DNA of 64,000 nt from Zoogloea dura (GTDB taxonomy: Bacteria > Pseudomonadota > Gammaproteobacteria > Burkholderiales > Rhodocyclaceae). The notes beneath the pieces were generated by a model. The model had not been told where the DNA came from. It was given only the letters and a program-made list of their open reading frames with translations, and did no database searches. Where the stretch lies: the NCBI RefSeq assembly GCF_012927165.1, contig NZ_JABBGA010000008.1, forward strand, positions 1-64,000, written 5' to 3'. Numbering within the stretch: position 1 is the stretch's first letter; every line of letters starts with the position of its first letter. Of the stretch, positions 50,749 through 59,268 are shown one piece after another. The position numbers and the translations under genes are program-made.

Positions 50749-52470
50749 TCAGAGCTTTTCCACGGCCTCCCGCACCCGGTCCGGTTCGTCCAGCTTGAGC
50801 AGGCGCTGCACCTTGGGGGCCAGGTCGCTGGCATCGGCGCGCAGGATGGCCTGCTTGACCTCCAGGATCTGCGCCGGATGCATCGAGAACTGGCGCAGGC
50901 CCATGCCGATCAGCAGCCGGGCACAATCGGGATCGCCGGCCATCTCGCCGCACACTGAGACCGGCACGCTGGCCTTGATGCCGGCCTGGATGGTCTGGTG
51001 GATCAGGCGCAGCACCGCCGGGTGGAGCGGGTTGTAGAGGTGGGCGACGGCCTCGTTGCCACGGTCGATGGCGAGGGTGTATTGGATCAGGTCGTTGGTG
51101 CCGATGGACAGGAACTGCAGGCGCTTGGTGAAGGCGCCCAGGCACAGGGCGGCGGCCGGGACCTCGATCATGCCGCCGACCGGCACGGACTCGTCGAACT
51201 TGATCTTGCGCTCGCGCAGCTGGGCCTTGGCCTTGTCGAGCAGGATCAGGGTCTGATCGATCTCGTGGCTGCTGGCCAGCATGGGGATCAGGATCTTGAG
51301 CTTGCCGAAGTGGCTGGCCCGCAGCAGCGCCCGCAGCTGGGTGAGGAACATCTTCGGCTCGGCCAGGCAGAAGCGGATGGCGCGCAGGCCCAGGGCCGGG
51401 TTGTCCTCGGCCCGGGAGGCGCCCTCGAGTTCCTTGTCGGCGCCGACGTCGAGGGTGCGCACCGTGACCGGCTTGCCGGCCATGGTCTTGACCACGGACT
51501 TGTAGGCCTCGAACTGCTCGTCCTCGTCCGGCCAGGTGTCGCGGCTCATGAACAGGAACTCGGTGCGGAACAGGCCGACACCGTCGGCTTCCACGCCCTT
51601 CGCCTGCACGGCGTCAGGCGGCAGCTCGATGTTGGCGAGGATCTGCACCTCCTCACCGTCGAGGGTGGCGGCGCGGGTGGACTTGAGGCGCTTGAGCTTG
51701 GACCGTTCTAGCTCGACAGCGGCCTTGCGCAGGCGGTATTCCTCGAGCACCCGCTCGTCGGGGTCGACGATGACGACACCACGGGTCCCGTCGATGATGA
51801 TCAGCTCGTCGTCCTTGACCACGTGGCGCACGTGGCGCAGGGCGACCACGGCAGGGATGGACAGGCTGCGCGCGACGATGGCGGTGTGGCCGGTGGGGCC
51901 GCCCGCATCGGTGATGAAGCCGGCGACGGCGTGGTCCTTGAAGCCGATGGTGTCGGTGGGTGAGAGGTCGTGGGCCACCACGATGGTCCCGAGCCCGTCC
52001 TTGCGCTTGGGGGGCAGGTGGCCAGGGTGGCCGAGGAGTACCTTGACGACCCGTTCCACCACCTGCACCACGTCGGACTTGCGTTCCCGCAGGTAGGCGT
52101 CCTCGATCGCCTCGAACTGCTCGACGAGCTGCTCCATCTGCTGCACCAGGGCCCATTCGGCATTGGCGCGGCGGGTCCGGATCAGGTTCTCGGCGGCATC
52201 GACGAGCATCGGGTCTTCGAGCAGCATGATGTGCATGCCGACGAAGGCGTCCACCTCGGAGGGGGCCGCGCCGCTGCTGGTGGCGGCCTTCAGGCCGGCC
52301 AGCTCGACCTTGACCCGGTCGACCGCCTTGTGGAGGCGCAGCACTTCCGCCTCCACGTGCTTGGGGGCGATCGTGAAATGGGCGACTTCGAGCAGGGCAT
52401 GGGATACCAGGTGGGCATGGCCGATGGCGATGCCCTGGGAGACGGCCAGGCCGTGGATTGTGAAGCTCAT
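50749..52470 (-). CDS. ptsI: PTS enzyme I (phosphoenolpyruvate-protein phosphotransferase)
   Basis: This 573-residue enzyme transfers phosphate from phosphoenolpyruvate to HPr. The phosphohistidine is H195 in GGPTGHTAIVARS. The PEP-binding barrel carries FRTEFLFM, GANDLIQYT-like GTNDLIQYTLAID, and the catalytic cysteine in VCGEMAGD. A GGGAGG site six bases before ATG 52470 decides the start over the upstream GTG. It is the last gene of the EIIA-HPr-EI operon. Confidence 0.96.
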   Translation of the reverse strand: MSFTIHGLAVSQGIAIGHAHLVSHALLEVAHFTIAPKHVEAEVLRLHKAVDRVKVELAGLKAATSSGAAPSEVDAFVGMHIMLLEDPMLVDAAENLIRTRRANAEWALVQQMEQLVEQFEAIEDAYLRERKSDVVQVVERVVKVLLGHPGHLPPKRKDGLGTIVVAHDLSPTDTIGFKDHAVAGFITDAGGPTGHTAIVARSLSIPAVVALRHVRHVVKDDELIIIDGTRGVVIVDPDERVLEEYRLRKAAVELERSKLKRLKSTRAATLDGEEVQILANIELPPDAVQAKGVEADGVGLFRTEFLFMSRDTWPDEDEQFEAYKSVVKTMAGKPVTVRTLDVGADKELEGASRAEDNPALGLRAIRFCLAEPKMFLTQLRALLRASHFGKLKILIPMLASSHEIDQTLILLDKAKAQLRERKIKFDESVPVGGMIEVPAAALCLGAFTKRLQFLSIGTNDLIQYTLAIDRGNEAVAHLYNPLHPAVLRLIHQTIQAGIKASVPVSVCGEMAGDPDCARLLIGMGLRQFSMHPAQILEVKQAILRADASDLAPKVQRLLKLDEPDRVREAVEKL

Positions 52471-52504
52471 CGGCACCTCCCCTTGGCCGGGTGGGCCGGG
52501 GGCG

Positions 52505-52774
52505 TCATTCTCCTTCCCCGAACTTGTCCGAGATGAGGGCCTGCAGGGCGGCCATGGCGGTGTCTGCGTCGGCGCCGCTGGTGTCGATGGTGATGGTGCT
52601 GCCCTTGGCGGCGGCCAGCATCATGACGCCCATGATGCTCTTGGCGTTGACGCGCTTGCCGTTGCGTTCAAGCCAGACTTCGCACTGGTAGGCGCTGGCG
52701 GTCTGGGTCAGCTTGGCGGAGGCGCGGGCATGCAGGCCCAGCTTGTTGATGATTTCTGCTTCCTGGCGCGGCAT
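52505..52774 (-). CDS. ptsH: HPr phosphocarrier protein
   Basis: This 89-residue phosphocarrier has the phosphohistidine H15 in KLGLHARASA and the regulatory serine S46 in AKSIMGVM, a site usually phosphorylated by HPr kinase. It passes phosphate from EI to EIIA. No HPr kinase gene is seen in the window. Confidence 0.96.
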   Translation of the reverse strand: MPRQEAEIINKLGLHARASAKLTQTASAYQCEVWLERNGKRVNAKSIMGVMMLAAAKGSTITIDTSGADADTAMAALQALISDKFGEGE

Positions 52775-52851
52775 CGGTGTGTTCTTCCTGTCTTCCTCGA
52801 GGTCTCTGGGATGCGGTCTGATTATTCTTATGTCGTGGATCGGCGGCCTGC

Positions 52852-53235
52852 CTACTTCATATGCACGACGCCCTCGCAGGCGCCAGCGACAGCTTTCTTG
52901 ACCAGCACTTCCATGTTCCGTTCCCGGTAAGTGATGGCCCGCAGCAACATGGGCAGATTGACCCCCGCCACGCCCTCGATGCGCCCTGGCTCCAGGAGCT
53001 TGGCCGCCATGTTGGCCGGCGTGGCGCCGAGGATGTCGGTGAGGATCAGGGTGCCGTCTCCACTATCGACCGTGTTGAGCAGGCGGCGGGCCAGGGGCAG
53101 GACGTCCAGCGGGTCGTCCTGGCCGGACACCCCCAGTTGCATCATCTGCGGCGGACGGCGGTTCATCACGTGGCAGGCGCACTGGATGAGCGACTCGCCG
53201 AGGCTGCCGTGGGTGATGAGGAGGATGCCGATCAT
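52852..53235 (-). CDS. PTS EIIA, mannose family (regulatory)
   Basis: This 127-residue EIIA-Man-type domain protein has the phosphohistidine H9 in ITHGSLGES and the conserved DILGATPAN segment. Stand-alone copies without EIIB and EIIC occur in many Betaproteobacteria, where the PTS is regulatory and does not import sugars. No permease lies here. The ATG at 53235 gives the canonical start; one at 53244 is an alternative. Confidence 0.93.
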   Translation of the reverse strand: MIGILLITHGSLGESLIQCACHVMNRRPPQMMQLGVSGQDDPLDVLPLARRLLNTVDSGDGTLILTDILGATPANMAAKLLEPGRIEGVAGVNLPMLLRAITYRERNMEVLVKKAVAGACEGVVHMK

Positions 53236-53350
53236 GCGGGCCATTCTAGCCGAAGGGCGCGCCACCGCGGGCAGGAACACGGTGACAATGCGTATGCAAA
53301 CGTTGCTGCGCTGCAGCGGGAAACCGGGTCGCCAGAGGACTGGCGGGGGT

Positions 53351-54403
53351 CTAGTCGGGCATTGTTTCCAGCTGCATTCCCTCGCCGGGCTGCAGGCGGT
53401 CGCGCAGGGCGCGGGTGACCATGATGTGTCCTTCCGCATCCACCCGCAGGGCGTGTTCGATGCCATAGCGGCGGGCATAGTCCCGCCACTGCTCGCCGGC
53501 CAGGTAGACGGGTTTGCTTGCCGCGTCGGAAAGGGTGCCTGCGCCGGGACGCGGTGTGACCAGCACGGTGACCGCCCGGGTGCCTTCGGCCGGCTGGCCG
53601 CTGCGGGGGTCGAGCAGGTGGCAATAGCGTTTGCCGTCCAGCTCGAAGAAGCGCTGGTAGTCGCCGGAGGTGCCGATCGCCTCGCCGTCGCGCAGGGGCA
53701 GGCTGGCCAGGGGGCGCGGTTCGCGGGGGTGCTGGATGCCGACCCGCCAGGGCTGGTCGCCCTTGCTGCCGAGGGCCATCAGGTTGCCGCCGATGTTGAT
53801 CAGGGCATTGTGGATGCCACGCTGGCGCAGGATGGCGGCGGCCCGGTCGATGGCATAACCCTTGGCGTAGCCGCCCAGGTCGAGTTGCACGGCCGGGTTG
53901 CGGCTGCTCACCGTGCTGCCGCTGATCGTCAGGTCGGCCATGCTCGGGTGGGCCTTCACCTCGGCCGCAAGGCGGGCCGGATCGGGCCGTACCGGTTTGA
54001 AGCTGTCGGTGTGAAAGCCCCACAGGGCGATCAGCCGGCCGAGGGCGGGGTCGAACAACTGGTCGCCGGTCGCGGCAATGCGTTGGGCATCGCCGAGCAT
54101 GGCGGCCAGCTCGCTTGATACCGGGATGTTCTGCCGGCCTGCGGCGATGGCCTGGTTGAGGGTGGTGAGCTCGGAGGGCTCCCAGGCATGGTAGCTGCGG
54201 TGCAGGCGGTCGAATTCCTGCAGGACGTCGGCCACCGCGGCCCGGGAGCGCTCTTCGGAGGCATCCCAGGTGAGGATCTCGACCCGCGTGCCGAAGACGT
54301 AGGACTCCTGCTGGTGCAGGCTTTCCCGCTGGCAGCCGGCGAGCAGCAGTCCCGTGAGGCACAGGGCCGCCAGCGAGGCGGCGGCCCGGCGTATCAGGCG
54401 CAT
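53351..54403 (-). CDS. apbE: FAD:protein FMN transferase ApbE
   Basis: This 350-residue exported lipoprotein (lipobox LLLAGC) attaches FMN to threonine residues of extracytoplasmic flavoproteins. The core reads SYVFGTRVEI at the start, VQLDLGGYAKGYAIDRA for the FAD site, and NIGGNLMALG. It overlaps the gshB stop by 10 bases. A flavinylation target is not obvious here; Nqr, Rnf or electron-transfer proteins are usual clients. Confidence 0.94.
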   Translation of the reverse strand: MRLIRRAAASLAALCLTGLLLAGCQRESLHQQESYVFGTRVEILTWDASEERSRAAVADVLQEFDRLHRSYHAWEPSELTTLNQAIAAGRQNIPVSSELAAMLGDAQRIAATGDQLFDPALGRLIALWGFHTDSFKPVRPDPARLAAEVKAHPSMADLTISGSTVSSRNPAVQLDLGGYAKGYAIDRAAAILRQRGIHNALINIGGNLMALGSKGDQPWRVGIQHPREPRPLASLPLRDGEAIGTSGDYQRFFELDGKRYCHLLDPRSGQPAEGTRAVTVLVTPRPGAGTLSDAASKPVYLAGEQWRDYARRYGIEHALRVDAEGHIMVTRALRDRLQPGEGMQLETMPD

Positions 54404-55335
54404 GCCTCCTCGAGGGCGTCGATGACCGCCCCGGGAACGTCAAAGCCCATCTGGGCGGTGATCTCGACCATGCAGGTGGGGCTCGTGACATTGATCTCGG
54501 TGAGCCGGTCGCCGATCACGTCGAGGCCGACGATCAGGAGGCCGCGGGCCCACAGGATGGGGGCGAGATACTCGGCGATGGCGCGCTCGCCGTCGGTCAG
54601 CGGCATGGCCACGCCGCGGCCGCCGGCGGCCAGGTTGCCGCGGGTCTCGCCGGCCATCGGGATGCGGGCGAGGGCGTAGGGGATGACCTTGCCACCGATG
54701 ATCAGCACCCGCTTGTCGCCACCGGAGATGGCCGGCAGGTAGGCCTGCGCCATGATGGTGCGGCGCTCGTCCTGGGTGAGGGTCTCGATGATGACGTTGC
54801 GGTTGGGGTCGTCCGCCCGCACCCGGAAGATCTGGCTGCCGCCCATGCCGTCGAGGGGCTTGAGGATGGTGTCGCCGTGGGCGTCGATGAAGGCGTTGAT
54901 GTCCACCGCCGCGCGGGCCACCCGGGTGGCCGGGGTGAACTGCGGGAACTCGGTGATGGCGAGCTTCTCGGAGTGGTCGCGGATCGAGCGGGGGTGGTTG
55001 AAGACCCGTGCGCCGGCCTGGGCTGCCCGTTCGAGCAGCCAGGTGGCGGTGACATATTCGAAGTCGAAGGGCGGGTCCTGGCGCATCAGCACGGCATCGA
55101 AGGCAGTGAGGGGCAGGACGGCCTCGTCGCCGGCGATGTACCAGGCGTGATCGTCATCAGTGGGCGTGAGGGCCAGGGCCCGCGCCGAGACCACGCCGCC
55201 CTCCCAGATCAGGGCTTCCCGGCGGATGGCGAAGACCTGGTGTCCCCGGCGGGCCGCGGCCCGCATCATGGCGATGCTGGAGTCCTTGTAGGCCTTGAGC
55301 TGGTCGAGGGGGTCGAGGATGAAGGCGAATTTCAT
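54394..55335 (-). CDS. gshB: Glutathione synthetase
   Basis: This 313-residue ATP-grasp enzyme joins gamma-glutamylcysteine and glycine. It has the N-terminal lobe start KFAFILDPLDQLKAYKDSSI, the grasp residues LKPLDGMGGSQIFRV, and EINVTSPTCMVEI. The order gshA-gshB is standard for this lineage. It supplies glutathione for the formaldehyde pathway encoded 12 kb away. Confidence 0.96.
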   Translation of the reverse strand: MKFAFILDPLDQLKAYKDSSIAMMRAAARRGHQVFAIRREALIWEGGVVSARALALTPTDDDHAWYIAGDEAVLPLTAFDAVLMRQDPPFDFEYVTATWLLERAAQAGARVFNHPRSIRDHSEKLAITEFPQFTPATRVARAAVDINAFIDAHGDTILKPLDGMGGSQIFRVRADDPNRNVIIETLTQDERRTIMAQAYLPAISGGDKRVLIIGGKVIPYALARIPMAGETRGNLAAGGRGVAMPLTDGERAIAEYLAPILWARGLLIVGLDVIGDRLTEINVTSPTCMVEITAQMGFDVPGAVIDALEEACA

Positions 55336-55409
55336 GGCCGTTCCGGGTGAAGGCATTTTTCAGGGAGGGCGCGCAGGGCAGGGCGGTGGAGGCCGCCCTG
55401 CTGCGGCGA

Positions 55410-56708
55410 TCAGGCGGCGGCTTCTTCGAGTACGGCTGGCTCGGTGGCCTCGATCTCGATGGCCGCGGCCAGCAGGGCCAGGCGGGCCACCACGCCGTAG
55501 GCGTAGAAGCGGTTGGGCGGTGCGTCGGGGCCCTGGTTGCAGTCGGGCAGGCTGCAGGGGGCTTCGAAGGCGAGCGGCTCGAAGTGCATGCCCGGGGCGT
55601 TGAGGTTCTCGTCGCGGCCGCGCTGGGTGTGCACCCGGTAGAAGCCGCCCACCACGTAGTGATCCATCATGTACACGACCGGCTCGGCGACGGCGTTATT
55701 GACCGTCTCGAAGGTGTGTACGCCTTCCTGGATGATCACGTCGTGGACTTCCAGGCCTTCCTTGACGACGCTCATCTTGTTGCGCTGCTTGCGGTTGAGG
55801 CCGATCAGCTCGGAGGCGTCCTTGACCGTCATCACGCCCATGCCGTAGGTGCCGGCGTCGGCCTTGACGACCACGAAGGGTTCGTCGCTGACCTCGTATT
55901 CCTTGTACTTGGCGCGGATGTTGTCGAGCATCGCGGCGACCTTGTCGGCCAGCTCCTGCTCGCCGGTGCGGGCGTGGAAGTCGAGCCCCGAACAGGTGTC
56001 CCAGGCCGGGTTGATGCGCCATGGGTCGATGCCGATGGCGGCGCCGAAGTCGCGGGTCACGCTGTCGTAGGCGGCGGCGTGGTTGGACTTGCGGCGGGAG
56101 TGCCAGCCGGCATGCAGCGGCGGGATGACCCACTGGTCGTGCAGGTTCTGGAGCTGCGCCGGGATGCCGGCGGAGAGGTCGTTGTTGAGCAGCACGGCAC
56201 AGGGGTCGAAGTCCTTCAGGCCGAGGCGGCGGCCGTGGCGTTCGAGGGGCTCGAGGGTCAGGCTGCTGCCGTTGGCGAGCTCCACCACGGTGGGCTCGGT
56301 GATCTCCGGCAGCAGGCTGCCGAGGCGCACCTCCAGGCCGGTCAGGCGCAGGATGGACACCAGCTTGGCCACGTTCTGCAGATAGAACTGGTTGCGTGTG
56401 TGGTTTTCGGGGATCAACAAGATGGAGCGGGCGCCGACGCAGATGCGCTCGATGGCGGCCTGGGCAGCCTGCACGCACAGGGGCATGAAGGCATCGTTGA
56501 GGTTGTTGAAGCCGCCCGGAAACAGGTTGAGGTCGACCGGGGCGAGCTTGAAGCCGGAGTTGCGCAGGTCGGTCGAGCCGTAGATGGGCGGCAGGTGCTC
56601 CTGCCACTGGGTGCGCATCCAGCGTTCGATGGCGCAGGCGTTGTCGAGGAAATGGCGTTCCAGCTCCAGCAGGGGGCCGGTGAGCGCGGTGGTGAGATGG
56701 GGAACCAT
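55410..56708 (-). CDS. gshA: Glutamate-cysteine ligase, proteobacterial type
   Basis: This 432-residue enzyme makes gamma-glutamylcysteine. It belongs to the glutamate-cysteine ligase type found in Betaproteobacteria and Acidithiobacillus, unlike the E. coli form. Landmarks include YGSTDLRNSGFKLAPVDLN, NFPGGFNNLN-like LFPGGFNNLNDAF, VKADAGTYGMGVMTV and QEGVHTFETV. The ATG at 56708 has no strong competitor. Confidence 0.93.
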   Translation of the reverse strand: MVPHLTTALTGPLLELERHFLDNACAIERWMRTQWQEHLPPIYGSTDLRNSGFKLAPVDLNLFPGGFNNLNDAFMPLCVQAAQAAIERICVGARSILLIPENHTRNQFYLQNVAKLVSILRLTGLEVRLGSLLPEITEPTVVELANGSSLTLEPLERHGRRLGLKDFDPCAVLLNNDLSAGIPAQLQNLHDQWVIPPLHAGWHSRRKSNHAAAYDSVTRDFGAAIGIDPWRINPAWDTCSGLDFHARTGEQELADKVAAMLDNIRAKYKEYEVSDEPFVVVKADAGTYGMGVMTVKDASELIGLNRKQRNKMSVVKEGLEVHDVIIQEGVHTFETVNNAVAEPVVYMMDHYVVGGFYRVHTQRGRDENLNAPGMHFEPLAFEAPCSLPDCNQGPDAPPNRFYAYGVVARLALLAAAIEIEATEPAVLEEAAA

Positions 56709-56832
56709 GGGACCTCGCGAACTGTTCTCGGGTGGGCGGTGCGTCGGGGTGCCCGACGGAAGGGAGTGCGTCGTGGACCTGCGCTGCCCGTGTTTGTTCG
56801 CGGGATGTTACACCATCCGTCGGCAGGCCCCG

Positions 56833-58104
56833 TCAGGCGGCGCTCCCCGACGCGGGGTGGGCAGGAGGCAGGAAGCTGCGGAAGCGCTCGGGCAGGGGGG
56901 CGTTTTCGAGGCTGCGCTGGGTGAACAGATAGCGTCCGTCGCAGACAAAGCCCAGGTCCTTCCAGTCCACCTCGTTGAGGGCGTCGCGGAAGGCTTCCAG
57001 GTCGATCGCCGGGTCGTGGGGAAAGATGCCCAGCACCGCGCCGTCGAAGTGGGTGCAGGCGTGGACGAAGAAGGGGTGGTTGCGGCGGGTCTTGGTATTG
57101 ACGTAGATGCGCGGCGCGTCGGTCTGGGGATAGCCCCGCCCCCAGTGCCACCAGTTGTTCTCGTCGAAGCGGCGGATGCGCCGGGCCAGCAGGCGGGTCT
57201 TGTGCGGCAGCAGGGCGGCGGGCGGCGGGTCCGTGGGGGCGACCCAGATCATCCGCCGGGTCTGCCCGTTGCGCACGGTGGCGGAATTGACGAAATCCCG
57301 GGTCCCCGCCGTGGTGCTGGCGAACACCGGGTCGGCCCCGGAGACGGCACCGACCCTCACGCTGGCCACATCGGCCAGGGCCAGGCCGTATTCGCCCTTG
57401 GAGAAAAGCAGGTGCCCCGCGCATTCTGAGAAGTGGCGATACACCCAGGGCGGGTGCTCAAGGCTGTGGGCCAGGTCGTCACTCTGGCCGAGGTGCGCGC
57501 AGGCGGTGTGATGGCAGGTGTTGCCCAGTTCAAAACGCCAGATCAGGCAATTGGGCACCGCGTCGGCAAAGACCCGCGCGTCGCCCAGGTCGATGGCGTG
57601 GGTGATGGTGCCGCTGGCGTGCAGGCGCCGGTTGAGGTTGCGCGCGCTGGTGGACTTCAGGAAGTCCCGCGGGGTGATGAAGATCAGCTCGCCGCCGGGA
57701 GCCAGGTGGCGCAGGCATTTCTCGATGAAGAACAGGTACAGGTTGCTGCGCCCGTCGAAACCGTCCCGCCGCAGCAGCGCCCGGGTGGCCGGGGAGATGT
57801 CCTGGTAGCGCACGTAGGGCGGGTTGCCGATCACGGTGTCGAATTTCTCGCTCTCCGGGTAGGCGAAGAAATCCATGTTGAGCGCGCCGGCCGGGCACTG
57901 CCGGGGGTCGAGCTCGATGCCTACCGCATGGTGGAGGTGGCGCAGGAAGGCCCCGTCGCCACAGGAGGGCTCCAGCACCCGGCCGGCATTCCTGCGCAGG
58001 CGCAGCATGCTGCGCACGATGCGTTCGGGGGTGAAGACCTGGCCGAGGGCAGAGGCCGCGACGTCGAACGCGGCAGGGGGCGCTGGAATGGGAGCTGCGG
58101 GCAT
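56833..58104 (-). CDS. Orphan N6-adenine-type DNA methyltransferase
   Basis: This 423-residue gamma-type amino-methyltransferase resembles M.TaqI. The SAM region is LEPSCGDGAF with GQVFTPERIVRSML before it, and the catalytic motif IV is NPPYVRYQ. A C-terminal region likely recognises DNA (RIYVNTKTRRNHPFFVH). No restriction endonuclease or specificity gene is adjacent, so it is an orphan. The ATG at 58104 was chosen as the first in-frame ATG at a family-like distance; the ribosome-binding site is weak and a TTG at 58233 is possible. Confidence 0.85.
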   Translation of the reverse strand: MPAAPIPAPPAAFDVAASALGQVFTPERIVRSMLRLRRNAGRVLEPSCGDGAFLRHLHHAVGIELDPRQCPAGALNMDFFAYPESEKFDTVIGNPPYVRYQDISPATRALLRRDGFDGRSNLYLFFIEKCLRHLAPGGELIFITPRDFLKSTSARNLNRRLHASGTITHAIDLGDARVFADAVPNCLIWRFELGNTCHHTACAHLGQSDDLAHSLEHPPWVYRHFSECAGHLLFSKGEYGLALADVASVRVGAVSGADPVFASTTAGTRDFVNSATVRNGQTRRMIWVAPTDPPPAALLPHKTRLLARRIRRFDENNWWHWGRGYPQTDAPRIYVNTKTRRNHPFFVHACTHFDGAVLGIFPHDPAIDLEAFRDALNEVDWKDLGFVCDGRYLFTQRSLENAPLPERFRSFLPPAHPASGSAA

Positions 58105-58296
58105 CAGGGTGGACGGGACGGAAGCTGCGGCATTGTGCAGGAAGTCGTTGCGGGCGGGTAGCCCCCGCCGCCGGGGGGCGACGATCTGCCTGGCCGGGCA
58201 AACCGCGAAAGCATGGAGACGCTCGTAAATCAAGGTTTTGCGCGCTTTTTGGGGTAATTCATTTGTGATAATTTATTATGCCGTAAGAAAATTCAA

Positions 58297-58318
58297 GCCC
58301 GGCGCAATGCGACCGGGC
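58297..58318 (+). promoter_or_regulatory. Leader hairpin before the acyltransferase-like gene
   Basis: Arms gcccgg and ccgggc enclose a 10-base loop, 15 bases before the start. The preceding 58255-58290 is strongly AT-rich and likely holds the promoter. Confidence 0.35.
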
Positions 58319-58332
58319 CTCAGACGTCAATC

Positions 58333-59253
58333 ATGGTCCCCCAACAATTTGAGCGTATTTTCTCCCTGCCCTTTGTGCTGGGAGGCAGGCAGGTCCTGGC
58401 AAAAAAGCTGCCCCTGACGGTCCGGGAGATCACCCTCGCCGAGGCGCTGGGTGGTGCCGATGGCGACATTCTCTCCCTGTCCGCCGTGCCGGCCCCGTGC
58501 GCCGGCAGCCTGCTCTGCAACATCCCCGATCCTGGCTGGCGCACCCATACGGTGTATGACGACAGGGTTGCCTGCGTGCTGTCGCGGGACACCTGGCATT
58601 ACCTTTCGCTGGCCGGGAGCTTCGATGGCTTCATGGCCAACCGTTATTCGGAGAAGAGCCGCGAGTCCTTCGAGCGTGAAGAGGGCCGGCTCATGGCCCG
58701 CTGCGGTGGAGAGCTGGTGCTGCGTGAATACCGGGATGCGGCGGGCGCCACGGCGGATTTTGTCCGCGCGGTCGAGCGCATCCGCGCCGTGTGTGCAACC
58801 CCGCCACCAGCCTTGCCGGAGAAGGACCGGCGGAGGCCGGCGAGGGATGGGCGCGGCTATGTGCTGTTTGCGGCGGATGAGCCGGTCGCCTACCTGCGCC
58901 TCGGCCGCCTGGACGACATCCTGTGGTATCTGGGGGCCGGCGAGCGGGACGATTATCGCAGCAGGTCGGCGGGGAGCCTGCTGCACCTGCAGGTGATCCG
59001 GCGCCTGTTCCAGGACGGGGAATGCCGCTATCTCGACTTCCGCCCGGGCGACAGCGAGGTCAAGCGCCAGTTTGCCAATGGCGCCTTGCGCAGCGCCGTG
59101 CTGCTCAACCTCCGGCCGACCCTGTTGAACCGGGCCTGGCTGGCGGCCTTCGTGGCCAACCGGCGAGCGGCTGTGCCCCGGGGCGGGAGCCTTGCCGCGC
59201 TGGCCGAGTCCGGGCAGCTGGCGCTGCGCGGGGCCTTGTCCGGCACCGGTTGA
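58333..59253 (+). CDS. BioF2/CelD-like GNAT-fold acyltransferase
   Basis: This 306-residue protein matches the GNAT-like BioF2/CelD group in its C-half (SAGSLLHLQVIRRLFQDG, YLDFRPGDSEVKRQFANG), a fold that transfers acyl or aminoacyl groups in polysaccharide and lipid pathways. The N-half is variable. The substrate is unknown. It is divergent from the DNA methyltransferase and preceded by an AT-rich leader, a contrast with its neighbours. Confidence 0.7.
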   Translation: MVPQQFERIFSLPFVLGGRQVLAKKLPLTVREITLAEALGGADGDILSLSAVPAPCAGSLLCNIPDPGWRTHTVYDDRVACVLSRDTWHYLSLAGSFDGFMANRYSEKSRESFEREEGRLMARCGGELVLREYRDAAGATADFVRAVERIRAVCATPPPALPEKDRRRPARDGRGYVLFAADEPVAYLRLGRLDDILWYLGAGERDDYRSRSAGSLLHLQVIRRLFQDGECRYLDFRPGDSEVKRQFANGALRSAVLLNLRPTLLNRAWLAAFVANRRAAVPRGGSLAALAESGQLALRGALSGTG

Positions 59254-59268
59254 GTGGTTGCCGGGGCT

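Noticed and set aside
58105-58233. N-terminal extension of the DNA methyltransferase from TTG 58233
   Set aside because: The added 43 residues resemble no family part and the start codon is weak; the ATG at 58104 is preferred.
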